64,000 nt of DNA from Dicyema japonicum. Taxonomy: Eukaryota; Dicyemida; Rhombozoa; Dicyemidae. The position numbers were made by a program, and so were the translations under genes. Positions 50,655 through 62,600 of this stretch are shown one piece after another. The notes below the pieces were generated by a model, which was not told where the DNA came from, did no database searches, and saw only the letters and a program-made list of their open reading frames with translations. The stretch is from the NCBI GenBank assembly GCA_011109175.1, contig RDEW01000069.1, positions 40,184 to 104,183 on the forward strand, read 5' to 3'. Each line of letters begins with the position of its first letter. Position 1 is the first letter of the stretch.

Positions 50655-51896
50655 CTATTCGTGCCGCGTCTGAACAATCCTCTTAATTAGCATTTCCCAT
50701 CCCCTCCTGTCCGATGCCAAGTGCCGCAGACTACTAAGGTCTTCACCGTCCTTTAGTTGTCTGGTTACTGATCTCAGGTCACCATTAAGNNNNNNNNNNN
50801 NNNNNNNNNNNNNNNNNNNNNNNNNNNNNNNNNNNNNNNNNNNNNNNNNNNNNNNNNNNNNNNNNNNNNNNNNNNNNNNNNNNNNNNNNNNNNNNNNNNN
50901 NNNNNNNNNNNNNNNNNNNNNNNNNNNNNNNNNNNNNNNNNNNNNNNNNNNNNNNNNNNNNNNNNNNNNNNNNNNNNNNNNNNNNNNNNNNNNNNNNNNN
51001 NNNNNNNNNNNNNNNNNNNNNNNNNNNNNNNNNNNNNNNNNNNNNNNNNNNNNNNNNNNNNNNNNNNNNNNNNNNNNNNNNNNNNNNNNNNNNNNNNNNN
51101 NNNNNNNNNNNNNNNNNNNNNNNNNNNNNNNNNNNNNNNNNNNNNNNNNNNNNNNNNNNNNNNNNNNNNNNNNNNNNNNNNNNNNNNNNNNNNNNNNNNN
51201 NNNNNNNNNNNNNNNNNNNNNNNNNNNNNNNNNNNNNNNNNNNNNNNNNNNNNNNNNNNNNNNNNNNNNNNNNNNNNNNNNNNNNNNNNNNNNNNNNNNN
51301 NNNNNNNNNNNNNNNNNNNNNNNNNNNNNNNNNNNNNNNNNNNNNNNNNNNNNNNNNNNNNNNNNNNNNNNNNNNNNNNNNNNNNNNNNNNNNNNNNNNN
51401 NNNNNNNNNNNNNNNNNNNNNNNNNNNNNNNNNNNNNNNNNNNNNNNNNNNNNNNNNNNNNNNNNNNNNNNNNNNNNNNNNNNNNNNNNNNNNNNNNNNN
51501 NNNNNNNNNNNNNNNNNNNNNNNNNNNNNNNNNNNNNNNNNNNNNNNNNNNNNNNNNNNNNNNNNNNNNNNNNNNNNNNNNNNNNNNNNNNNNNNNNNNN
51601 NNNNNNNNNNNNNNNNNNNNNNNNNNNNNNNNNNNNNNTCTGGGGAGCAAATTCTTGTGAACAGCGAAACCCTGTCCATAGTGTTTACAGTACGATGGAA
51701 GGAGGATTAGTCTGTAGTCTCCAAGGTTTTCATCGAGTCCTTTTCTGAACTTCGTCTCATGGAGACAGCAAACAGAGCATCCATATTTTGCAAGGTCCAG
51801 ACATAGTTGGTGCCTCTTCGACCAGTCATTAAGGCCCCTGGCATTGAAGGTAAGGGTAGAAAACCAGAAAGGATTATTCAAATACGTATTAGACAT
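50655..51896 (-). mobile_element. Family B non-LTR retrotransposon, ends kept, middle unsequenced
   Basis: The 5' end on the minus strand encodes the start of the endonuclease: TLTFNARGLNDWSKRHQLCL, then CSVCCLHETKFRKGLDENLG and YGQGFAVHKN. The 3' end (50655-50790) encodes LKDGEDLSSLRHL and RRGWEMLIKRI, matching the family B C-terminus. Between them is an 849-base run of N. The visible parts have no stops, so this could be the least damaged family B copy, but an element with endonuclease and RT would need more than 849 bases, so either the gap size is wrong or the middle is deleted. Confidence 0.75.
50790..51638. other. Sequence gap, 849 N
   Basis: A run of N inside a family B retrotransposon. 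Nothing can be read here. Any frame drawn through it is artificial. Confidence 1.
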
Positions 51897-52019
51897 ATGT
51901 GCTATAGAGGGACGTCACCACCTCAACCAAAAAACGTCCATAATATGATACTGAAATTGTTTCCAGATGCACGCAATTTTAACAAATTTTAAAACAATAA
52001 TAAATTTTATCTTTTGGAA

Positions 52020-52480
52020 TTATGCCGGTTATTATATTGTTTCTATAAAGCACGTCGCAAACCCATTTCTAAGAAAAAAAGAAAAATTGAAGAAAAACGG
52101 ATATTTCAAGAAAATTTGAATTACAGTACTTTTAACAATTGTTAATGCAAATATGCATTGTTTAGTTTGTAATAACAGCATTGCCACATCAAAGGAGCAC
52201 AACTTAAAAAGATTTATGGAGCTATTCATCGATCTGCGATAAATACGAGTGCATAATGCGTTTTTCAGACTCAAAGAATTGAAGGTTAAGTTGACAAGGC
52301 GACAAGAATTTTTTACAAAAATAGGCATGTCAATTAAAACCGAGTACTTTTCCAGTTTTGTCCTCTTGACCTTCTCACCGGCAGAACAGACTCCAGAGGC
52401 ACTCTGATGTAGGTTGTAAAAGGCGAATGTAACATGGGTAGCTTGAAGCCTATAGGCAGCCTGTTTTTTACGTGTTGCCA
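52020..52480 (+). mobile_element. hAT transposase N-terminal fragment (BED finger)
   Basis: Plus-strand frames read SKKKRKIEEKRIFQENLNYS near 52070 and, in a shifted frame, HCLVCNNSIATSKEHNLKRF near 52157, followed by RLKELKVKLTRRQEFFTK near 52267. This is the N-terminal layout of ZBED/GTF2IRD2-like hAT transposases: basic start, C-x2-C of the BED finger, and a QQxFFTK segment. A stop follows and the catalytic core is missing. Confidence 0.6.
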
Positions 52481-52559
52481 GAGATAATAATATGACTGTC
52501 TTGTAACTATTATAAGAACAACATTAACTAATTCATTAATAAATTAAAAAAAATAATTC

Positions 52560-53690
52560 AATTGCCTCTAAATATGCAATTGCCGACAGGGAAAGTAAGA
52601 CACTCAAGGACACTCAGAGGAAATATTTATTAAATAAAATATATTGCAGAACACTACACTCAATTATGTTCAAATGTAATGGTGAAGCAAATGTCGACCT
52701 ATGTACTTCCTCGGAATGGTTATCCAAAGGAAATAACGGCCCACGGAGCGAAGCATTATACTGTCTTTTGCAAGATAGGAATTTGTTTTTTGCACATACA
52801 GGGTCATTATGCAACTATTGTAAAAAAAGCAAGAAAACTGTTAATCATTTGTCCACTCAGTGTGGTAAAATGCTAAATAGTGATTATCTCCGAAGACATA
52901 ATGAAGTGGTAAAGTGCATCCATCTTCATCTTTGTCGAATTTATGGAATCAAAAGAAGCAGTAAATTGAAAGGACATTCGGTTCAGTCAATATTGACGAA
53001 TCAAAATGTCGAAATTAGAGTTGACACGTCAATTTTGACAGAAACAAAAGTCCAATACAATAAACCTGATATTTTTGTGTATGACAAAACAAAGAAGGAA
53101 GTAACGTTAATTGAAGTGGGGATTACCTCACAAGACCGACTAAAGCAAGTTGAAGTTGAGAAACTTCACAAATATGACTTGTCCAATACAATAAACCTGA
53201 TATTTTTGTGTATGACAAAACAAAGAAGGAAGTAACGTTAATTGAAGTGGGGATTACCTCACAAGACCGACTAAAGCAAGTTGAAGTTGAGAAACTTCAC
53301 AAATATGACTTGCTAGCAAATGAACTTTGGCTGCTCTATGAATGCCAAGTGAAGATTATTCCAGTGGTTTTGACATGGGATGGAGTTGTCTCAAGATGCT
53401 TCAAGAATCATATGGATAAATTATCTATTGAAGAATCAACGAGGACTTACATCCAATCGGTTGTACTGAAGAGAACGCTCGAAAGTATGCTCATTGAACA
53501 TAAGCATGGGATGAAGGTATACGATGAAGAGTACGCCTCTGCTACTTCCCAACTTGTGGAACTGGCATGCCGTGAAGACAGCCCACTGGACTCTAACGGA
53601 GATATTTGACTGAATCTGATGTGGAGATGAGGAGTAACAGGGAGGTTATGGCACACTCTTCTTCTAAGAAAAAGCGATAATTTTAATTCT
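52560..53690 (+). mobile_element. Family D non-LTR retrotransposon C-terminus with restriction-like endonuclease
   Basis: The frame starting near 52640 encodes a zinc knuckle CNYCKKSKKTVNHLSTQC (C-x2-C-x8-H-x4-C), then RRHNEVVKCIHLHLCRIYGI, SVQSILTNQNVEIRVDTSIL, NKPDIFVYDKTKKEVTLIEV and GITSQDRL. Knuckle followed by KPD and then E-V is the layout of the restriction-like endonuclease in R2, R4 and related site-specific LINEs. The RT is absent. A 131-bp stretch is tandemly duplicated (53051-53181 and 53182-53312); because 131 is not a multiple of three the frame breaks in the middle. Apart from that both halves are open to a TGA at 53609, so this may be a recent copy. Confidence 0.75.
53051..53312. 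repeat. 131-bp tandem duplication inside the family D frame
   Basis: Both units start TCCAATACAATAAACCTGAT and end AAATATGACTTG and are identical by eye. The duplication shifts the frame. Confidence 0.9.
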
Positions 53691-54059
53691 GATTTAATTT
53701 AACCATTTCTTGAAAGGAAACACAAAAAAATAGGTTATTCTTCTGGATTGTGAGTCTGAGATGGAAACCCATGCATCCCTCCATCAGATCTCACACGGAG
53801 GGATCAATAAAATCGAATTTCTCTGCCGTCGAACTTTTTTATAGTAAAGAGTTCCGTAATAAGAAAGGTTATTAATGAATGTGAGGTTTGTAAGTTTTCG
53901 CTTCTTTTAAAGTTATCTTTTTTAAATAACTGCTTAGACTGTTGACGAGAACAATCATGTTTTTGCGTCTGCTCCAAATGAGCGTTTTCAGAATTATCTA
54001 ATCGATCTGAAAAAAAATTCAGTGTCAACCAAGGATATAAATGGATACTATCCGTAATT
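53691..54059. other. Intergenic, no feature seen
   Basis: AT-rich sequence between family D and the Tigger derivative; nothing recognised. Confidence 0.4.
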
Positions 54060-54880
54060 GATGTATAGTCCGATCTCAATTTGGAACGGCCCTCGGGGCT
54101 GGAACACCTCAGTTTTGGAACACTTTGTTGGATATCTGCCAAAAATAAGGAAAACTTCGATTTGGAACTGAATTTATTACTATTTTTTATTTCTAGTCAT
54201 TGAAAAAATTAATTATTTTTAAATAAAAAAAACTTTACACTAAATCATTATGAATCTTAGTTACACAAAAAGATGAAATTGCTCGACTACATCTGAAAAA
54301 TCATTCACACAGAGTACTTGCTCCGAAATATGAGACGAGCATTGGCACAATAGCTCGAATAAAAAACGATTATGCCGTACATAACCCGTGGGAACATTAT
54401 CCATTCATTGATAATAGTATCGAAATCTTGGCAAAATGTATCCTGTGAAATAATTTCTGAGATAATACCTTCGGCTATGAAATACCTGTTGTGTCTGATA
54501 ATCTGAAAGATGAGGTTATAGAACAAATTGTAGACGAAGTTTTGGAAAGTCCGGAAAGCTGCGATAATGATGAAATTTTTTATAATGGTATGCAAAATAA
54601 AAAGACGAAGATCAAAGAAGTAGTAAAAAATAATGAATTGGACGAATCAGTTCTAGATATTGCTCCATGTTCGTTATATGTTTTTTCTGCGTCAGACAAA
54701 ATTTATTCAGTAGTTTAAAAAAAAAACTATGGATATGTAAATAATTTACGATTATTTTTCAATAAATAATGACTTTCTTGCATTAATTAAATTATTAATT
54801 TTATATTGGTGTTATTTTTTTGACATAACCTCGGTTTTTGAAACAACCTCAATTTTTCTGAGGTCTGACTGTATATAGTC
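54060..54880 (+). mobile_element. Tigger/pogo deletion derivative carrying both protein ends
   Basis: The left part encodes a Psq-like helix-turn-helix (DEIARLHLKNHSHRVLAPKY near 54270, TSIGTIARIKND near 54335). The right part encodes a transposase C-terminus (PVVSDNLKDEVIEQIVDEVL near 54490). The DDE core is missing. Outer bases are compatible with pogo ends: TATAGTCCGATCTCAATTTG near 54064 and, inverted, CTGAGGTCTGACTGTATATA near 54857. Loss of the core while keeping both ends is how non-autonomous derivatives arise. Confidence 0.6.
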
Positions 54881-55529
54881 GGTATTAAAATTATATATAA
54901 CCACGTTAATTTTGCTTTTGCAAGGGCGCTGTTAAATAAGTATACCAGAATTGAAGTATACCAGAATTTGGAGTCCCTTTTCCACTTACCCTTGTCAAAA
55001 TCTACAGTCGGGCAAAGGGGCTGAATTAAAAAATGCCAACATTCAAGCTTTATGTGGGAAATTAGAAAACGTCACATTTATGGAAGACTAAACAATACTA
55101 GATCCCAGTACAAATTTGTAGAATCCCCTTCCGGCGCTTCTTCTGCAGGACAGCGGGTGCAATCCTTTCGCATCGACTGTTTTCCCGCATCGGCATCGGT
55201 GCTCCTGGCAAACGTCTAGTCCCAGCCTTTGTCCGATTTTTAAAATAAAAAAAAGACAAAACATCAGTTAGCTGCCGCCCTTACTGCATGGCTTTAAATA
55301 AATTCTTGTTAATTCTAGCAATTGATATCAGGTTATCATGGCAACACGTTAAAAAACAGGTGCCCATAGTCATCAAGCCACCCACGTGACATAATATGAT
55401 TGCATAAAATTTGAAGAGTTTCACGCTGTTGAGAGTTGTGAATTTTAATTGTGTTTCTCTAATTTTAATTAAAAAATTTTTTATTTCTTTTTTATTAACA
55501 ATAAAATGCTATTTATTGACTTAGGGGAG
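54881..55529. other. Intergenic, no feature seen
   Basis: Nothing recognised. The sequence near 55125-55215 (CTGCAGGACAGCGGGTGCAA) may be an old LINE piece. Confidence 0.35.
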
Positions 55530-56216
55530 AGCGGCTGCTGACATTACGGAGTAAGCGTTCAGCGGACAACTGCGATCCCAATTTGTTGCCTCAGCCAGAC
55601 CGCTTTCCCGCACGCATTTCTTGCGATTTTCCCTCAGTGAACGGAAAGATTGTTAACTCATCCAATCCCATGGGCTCCAGTACTGCCGGGAAGCGTGCAA
55701 CTTAAAGAGCAAGCATGACAATGTTGTTCATAACAGCGTGGCGAGGTGCTCTGCTTGCATTCCTTTTGCACGAAAGCGGATGCAGCCCTTTGGTATCTAC
55801 GATCCCTGCACAACGACATTGGTGTTCGACGCAAGCATCAACTCCCAGGCGCTGTACGATTCCAATTCGAATACAGTCATCGTCCAAAAGGGTTCCCAGG
55901 GTGTAATAAGGGACTGCATCCAGCTATGCTCCGCTCCCATATTCTTGGAGTAGATATCATCCCAGTCACGTTGCCTCGAAGGATCGTACAACATATCCAA
56001 ACCAGTTTGACACCATTCACGGCGAGCTTTGTCAAAAACTATTTCCCAAGAAAGTCCGGTTGGAAAACTTAGGATATCTTTGACCAAAAGGCTTCCACTT
56101 GAGAGCGATGACACATATGGTGGAAAGGCGATCTCCAGCGCCGACCTGAGACCCGTACCTCTGAGGCGTTTAGGAAGCTTGCATTGATTCCATCTCGGCA
56201 CGTCAAATATAAATTT
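55530..56216 (-). mobile_element. Family C retrotransposon, decayed fragment
   Basis: On the minus strand: a PRWNQCKLPKRLRGTGLRSA segment near 56190, an RQRDWDDIYSKNMG near 55950, then DACVEHQCRCAGIVDTKGLH and PLSCKRNASRAPRHAVMNNI near 55710-55850. It is closely similar to the copy at 41390-42750, with a deletion between knuckle and C-terminus. Confidence 0.72.
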
Positions 56217-56415
56217 CAGTCCTCTTTCTAACCATGTGGTATGTACAATAAAAACAAAATAAATTAATCCGAATTTTTTAATAAATGTCTTTCGGATTGC
56301 GGATATAAAGTTTCGGTTTATTGAAGCCTGTTTGTATGGAATCTTTGTAAAATTTTGCTGACTCATCAAAAAATTCGGATTATTGAAGTTCGGATTAATG
56401 AGGGTTTACTGTATA
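56217..56415 (-). mobile_element. Tigger-like terminal fragment
   Basis: The first bases (CAGTCCTCTTTCTAACCAT) match the start of the Tigger copy near 43878. The right end reads TTCGGATTAATGAGGGTTTACTGTA; inverted, the terminus starts CAGTAAACCCTCATTAATCC, a pogo/Tigger-type terminal repeat beside a TA. Only about 200 bp remains, abutting family C. Confidence 0.6.
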
Positions 56416-59359
56416 TTATTTTGTAATTTATAAGAATTAAACTTGACAGCATCATCATGACTAACACAGATTTTTATGACAGAACAGTTAACCCAAAACG
56501 ATGGCTATTAAAAACATTACCCTCATTATAAAGGTAACTCTTAGTGTCTGCAAATTCTAAAAACATAAATTTTGACTTTTATTACTAGGCAAGTTGTTTC
56601 GAACACTTAAATTTTATTAGTGCTAATAACTCTTATACTTAGCACTTATAAAATTCTTAATATCCGTCTTGTCATTTTCAAAATATAGTCCTTGAAAATG
56701 AGATTAATTGAGTGATCTTATATTTTTATGAGAGTAATTATACTTTGCATGCAAATTCAGAAGGAATATTGAATGTTTTAAACATTTCTAGATGCAATCA
56801 TTAACTGGTGAAGAATAATGTTAGCTTTCACAGAAGCTTTTGTGATCGATTCTTTAACTGAAGCTAGTTCAGTTGTTTCAGTTAAAGTAGTTTGTACTAA
56901 AATTGTTTCTGCATATTTATTCTTATATTACTCTAATGATTTTAGGTTGAATAATGCGAGTCGACCAAAATAGATTCCTCTCATTAGTAATGAATAATTC
57001 ATCTTTGAATTCAGAGCTTTATAACAGTGAATTGTTCAGTTTTGGCATAACAAGATGACATTTCAACTAACGTAGAAAATAATTTTATTATTATTTATGG
57101 TTGACACTCATAAAGAAAAATAAAAAATAGCACTATAACATTGAAAGGGTTCTTGACTTAAACCTCACCTTAGGCAGAACTAATTTTATTTTAAAAAGTA
57201 AGAACAAAAATGTTAATTAATCCAAGGCATATCCAATACATTGAGAGAGTTCTTGAATTTTAGTTCTTTTCTTTTTGTCATATGTGAATTTCAGAAGACA
57301 ATCTAGTTCCACAGTGTTTGAACACTGATGACGGCGTCACCCATCAACCCAATAATAAGATAAAATGAAAACAAGTTCTAGCATCATAGCACTTAAATTT
57401 CCCTATTTATTACTAAAATTAAAAAAATCCTTTAAGTTGAGTATTACGTGAGGTATACTATTGTGGCCTATTTAATTACTTCTTTACTATAATTTTTATT
57501 CACAGAAATAGCATTTTACGTGATTCATTGACTTTGCTAATGGTATTCTATTTCTAAGAAAAAATTAGTAACCACAGGAGTCGACCACTAAGTTGCAAAT
57601 TATCGGATATCACTTCATTCTTAACAGAAAAGCTTCATAATTGTAATCTTCACTAGTGGAGTTAGTCAGGGAAAAGGTAGAAGGATCCCTTTCAAAAGAA
57701 GGACGTGTCGCGAGTTTATTCCGGTTGTCGAAAATTGAACTAGACAACTTTAATTATACGTTATCGAAGACGTACAACGAATACAAGTCGTCCTCATTGA
57801 TATTAATTGGCGATTCGAAAATTGGGTAAAAATAACCTATGAATATCATTTTTGTTCCACTTTAGGAATAACTTTACTTTGGGGATCTATCCCACGGGGT
57901 CCTTAATTCGATACCGTCGTCCTCATTGATATTAATTGGCGATTCGAAAATTGGGTAAAAATAACCTATGAATATCATTTTTGTTCCACTTTAGGAATAA
58001 CTTTACTTTGGGGATCTATCCCACGGGGTCCTTAATTTGATACCGATGAATCAAATTTACCCCATTCTGAAGAAAAATTTTGACCTCTTTAGCCTGGAGA
58101 CAAATCCATTCTTGGTCCTTACTATGGTTATTTCATTTTAGGACGATGTATAGACGGACAGATAAATACGCAAGTAAAGACGGTAATCCTCATTGGGAGT
58201 GTTGAAACTTCCATGAGTATAATTGTTTATAAAACCTATTCTGTGAATGATAAAATATTCAATGACAATACAAGACTAAGAAGAATTGACATAATCTCGA
58301 ACAATCCTTATTGTTTGATATTCTAATTTAATATGTGACATTTAAAGATATTTCAACTTTTATTTTAATGAAGAATGCATATTTTTTAATCATTAAAATT
58401 TCAATCAATTTGAATAATATCTAAATTATATACCATTCGCATGTCTCTCACATTTGACAGTGCAATAGCCATGAGTAGTTCTTATTAAAAAATCCCATAC
58501 ATAGAGCATCTGAAAAAAATTTACCAAGGTCAAGGGTCATGTTAACGATTTTTAATACAATTACTAATTATAACCTTACTAGTGACAGCTCCCCCACTCC
58601 ACTGGAGGGGTTTCCACAACTGCACGTATGGACGTCTTTTTCCTTTTATGTTTATTTTGGATGGACTGTGTTTCTGTAAAAGTGAAAACTGGATACACTT
58701 AATTAGTTGTTTACTTTAACTTTTTTCTCGGTGTTAATAAATAAATTAATTAAATGACAAAAGTTAGGAGTTAGTCGGAAGAGTAAAATATCTATAGGGA
58801 CGATAAAAAGGGCGATACAAAAATGGTGAGCAACATTGGTCTACAGCGATCTCCAAAAAAGTATTCAATCTGTTGTGTTAAAAAAAACTTTGAAAACGTG
58901 TTTTGAACAAAATCATTGAATTCAAAACTTCGTTAGGAATCACTGCATATAACCTCATTTTGAACTGTAAGTTCAATTTGGTTGTCTAGTCCAAGGAGAG
59001 AATAGAATAGGCCAAGTAGATTATTTTTATAAAGTCTGTGATATAATTATTTAAATAGTTAACCGTAAACTTATACAATATAGAATCTCAACAAAGTCCT
59101 AGATCGATCGGGGTATTCCTTTTAGACTAATCAACTCTTCTGCAGAAATATCGATTGGTAAATGATTTTAGTAACATCACCGTCACCCGAAAGTCTCATT
59201 TCTTTCAGAAACCACCATCACTTCTTTTTGTTCGATCAGCAAGCATAGATTATAGATAAATAATACAGCGTGAGTTTTGGCTTGCCAGAAAACCAGTGAA
59301 TAAAACACCTTAATCCCATTAAAATAGAAGATTAAGATTGGTTTGTTTTTCATGTTCTA
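56416..59359. other. Long AT-rich intergenic stretch with a 129-bp tandem pair (57787-58044)
   Basis: No gene is recognised. A 129-bp unit starting GTCGTCCTCATTGATATTAA is present twice (57787-57915 and 57916-58044), nearly identical. A diverged copy of the short repeat at 27400 lies near 57605, and the dispersed repeat shared with 49476 is at 58587-58755. Confidence 0.6.
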
Positions 59360-59450
59360 TTTATTTTAAATCTCCAAAACCACCAAGAAAGAAAGGTTAA
59401 CTCACTAATTAGGTGATCACAAACTACAAGATCTCACGGATTCTCCGACC
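59360..59450 (-). mobile_element. Family A retrotransposon, 3' tail only
   Basis: On the minus strand a GTGATCACCTAATTAGTGAG sequence near 59420 is followed by CTTTCTTGGTGGTTTTGGAG and then AAATAAA. This is the family A end with almost nothing of the RT left. Confidence 0.55.
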
Positions 59451-59695
59451 CAACTGCCTTCCGGAAGTGTTTTAATTTGTGTCTGCAGAGGAATTCTATC
59501 GGAGTACACTTCTTTATGGTCGATCTGATTTCCTCTGTTTTTCATTCTTTGTGTGAGAAAACCTGAAATTATTTAAAATTATTTTGGTTATAATATAAAA
59601 AAATAAAAAAATAAATATTTAAAACACTTATTAAAATATAGTAAAATGATTTAAACTTGTGTCAATTAGTGTAGTTAACATACAATACGTCAATT

Positions 59696-62600
59696 ATGCC
59701 AAAATCCAATTACTTGAAGGAACAATCTCTGACCTTCTCACTCGCCATTCCCGTTAACAGTCCTTCCATTGTTAATATTGTTTGTGGATGTGTTCTACCT
59801 TCAGGCTATATAGTCTTGTGCTCTACAAACGGGTCAATTTTTGTTTGTGGTCCTCAAACAAACACTTGTCACCTAATTTTTGCGCTTTATGGACATTCTT
59901 CCACAATTCTGCTCGTCTCGGGTGGGCCTTCAATAGTCGGAAAGGACTGTTTCCTTACTTTCTCAAGGGATCGTCGACTGATTTCCTGGTCCATCACCCA
60001 AAACTCCGTGAAATGTCTTCAAAATTCAGTTCAACCTTTGGATCATCGAAAATTAATTTTTACTGACATTAAATTAACGGATTCCTTAATTTCCGATGAC
60101 ACGCTCATTATCTGCCACGGATTGTATTCCTTTATTGTGGGAATGAGTTTCAAGACTTTTCACGTGCTCTTTCTACTCCCAGTCGAGGACTCTGTAAATT
60201 TTTTAAAGTCTTGCGATTTATTTGTGGATTCTTCTGGTCTCATGATTATGACAGCGACTGAGAGGATGCTGTGGGTGTGGACTTTTACTGACCTTAATGC
60301 GAAACCTGTTGAATTTTACTCAAATATTGATGATTTCGGAGGTTTTTCCGTCAACTTCATCTCTCAAAAATCGACCCCTTACATTCTTTTGTCTTCCAAT
60401 GCGTATTCCGCCGTGTTCGAAGACGGAGATGAGATTTACCGGTTCGAAACCAGGTCTGATCTTGGATATCTTGTCGAATCAAGGGTTTTTCTCGAATTTC
60501 ACCTGGTACTCTTATACGAGGACGGAATGGTTCTCCTGTTTAGCATGGATATTGAGAGGAGAGATGTTGAATTTGTTAAGTCCCGTAAATTATTCGGCAA
60601 ACCTGTATTTTGTGACCGAAATTTGTGTTTTTTCGCAGATTCTGAGATTTATTTCGCTGACCTGTATTCCCTGGAAGTTGTCAAAACAATTGAAATTGAC
60701 CACACAACATGTCAGAGGAACACCTCATTTTCCCCCTTTTTTGTTTCCTGTCTTATTTACTACTCTGCTATGGATTTTATAATTTGTGGGGGAAACGACG
60801 GTTCTATTCGTTGTTATCGGGGATTTTTATTGCTTATTGAATCTACTGTGGAGGAACATGTTTTCTTTTTCGCTGCCCACGTGGGATCAGTTACCGCTCT
60901 TTTGACCCCTCGAAGACATGAAAAAGACGTGAATATTCTGTACAGTGGGGGGGAAGATATGTCAGTGGCTGTTCACGATTTGGTAGAGCAGACGTTTCTG
61001 CGCCGATTCCACGCCAATGGAGGCAGTATTGTCTCTCTATCCTTCCCAGAGTTCACAGAGACGTACTGTCTTTTCCACAATGTTGTCTGTTCTTTGGGGG
61101 ACGACTGTTCACTGGCTCTGTTTAGACTGGATAAGTGTATTTTCTCTGTGTTTCATTCCACACCCGTTAAATGTGTTTATTTTAACCCAGACGTTGAGTA
61201 TTTGTACGTTCTTTGTGAGAACGGTTTGCTGTATATTTGGAATGCACGTGGTGGTTACCTCTCTAATACGTTTTCGGACTGGAAGGTCATCAAAATCCTC
61301 ATTTCTTCTTTACCACGTTTTTATACCGACTGTGATTCCGGGTTCTGTGCTGATTCCTTCCCAGAGGAAAGTCAATTTGCCCTGACAACATGTGATGAGG
61401 TTGGCTTTGAGGAAGTAAAGACGACTGGAGTATTAAAGTCACCTTCTATGATCTTTCCTCTCCGTATTAGAGCACTCCATAACTCTGAGAAATGTATCGA
61501 CTGGATTGTGGTCACTTTTGATGTCGACCTCCTTGTTCTCCTTATGCACCGAAGAGTGGGGATTTATAACGTCCCGGAATGCCTTAGTCCACGTGGCATT
61601 TGTGAGACTCTCCTTTATTTGCTCAAGAGTGATGTACCTAACTCTATCTGCTATCAAACAGGATTGGAGACACTTTGTATTGTCGTCTCTTGTAACATTT
61701 CTCTGCTTGATCCCGTAATGAGATGTGCTATGTTTGTGATTCGGTCAACAGTCGCTGATTTGACGGAGAACGATAACTTTGATAGTTTTACTCATGATTT
61801 TGTGGGAGAAGCTTTTTTTGAATGTCTGGAACTGCTGGTTTATTTGGAACAGCACTTCTCGGTCGTTGTTCGCACAATTTCCGAGACTTTACTGAGACAC
61901 CTTCTCTTAAATGACGCAGAAACTGCCCTGAAGCACATGTCAGAGAAATATTTGTCAGATTTATCTGAGGGAAATGGAATATTTTTTGGTTTTACACTCG
62001 CAAACTGTCCTCAAGAGTTGCTGAGTTCTTTGTTGGCAAGTGAATGCTTCCAGGAAAGTGTAATTCAGTTTAGTCAGCAGTTGTGGATTGTCTTGGATGA
62101 TGCAAAGAGCTCATTTCACGTTCAATCTGCTTTAAATATTGTCGGGAAATGCTTCAGTGTGGTTGAGTCATACATTCCCGTTCAGTACCTCATCATAAAA
62201 ATGATAAAAATTGCTGACTGTGCTGAATTTGAAGATTTTCCACATGTCGGGGACCAAAACCCGTCTGACCGTGAACGGTTCTACGCCATGTCATCTCTCA
62301 TGAAGATCATTTCTAACCACCCTTTCATGTTTGTGACCACTATCACTCGGGAAATCAAGAAAGGAGATTATGTGGTGGAGAAATTTTTTCCAGTCATCAG
62401 ACTTTTGGTGAACTCCTCACCCTTCTCTTTAATATGGGGGAAAAAAGAGATTATCAATGATTTCATAAACATTGTGAGTGTTGTGTCTGTTCATTACAAA
62501 GACTACCATTTTTATGACTTGTTCCCAAACTTTCGCGACTTTTCTCAAATTGCATGGAATGAAAAATTCAAAATCGTGGCAGTTGCCTTGGTCACTGGTA

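Noticed and set aside
50655-51896. A 413-codon frame on the minus strand
   Set aside because: Most of it is N. Only about 85 residues at the start and about 35 at the end are real sequence, and both belong to a family B LINE.
60297-60782. Long plus-strand frame inside WDR7 in another phase
   Set aside because: Overlaps the WDR7 coding frame completely and has no recognisable motifs.
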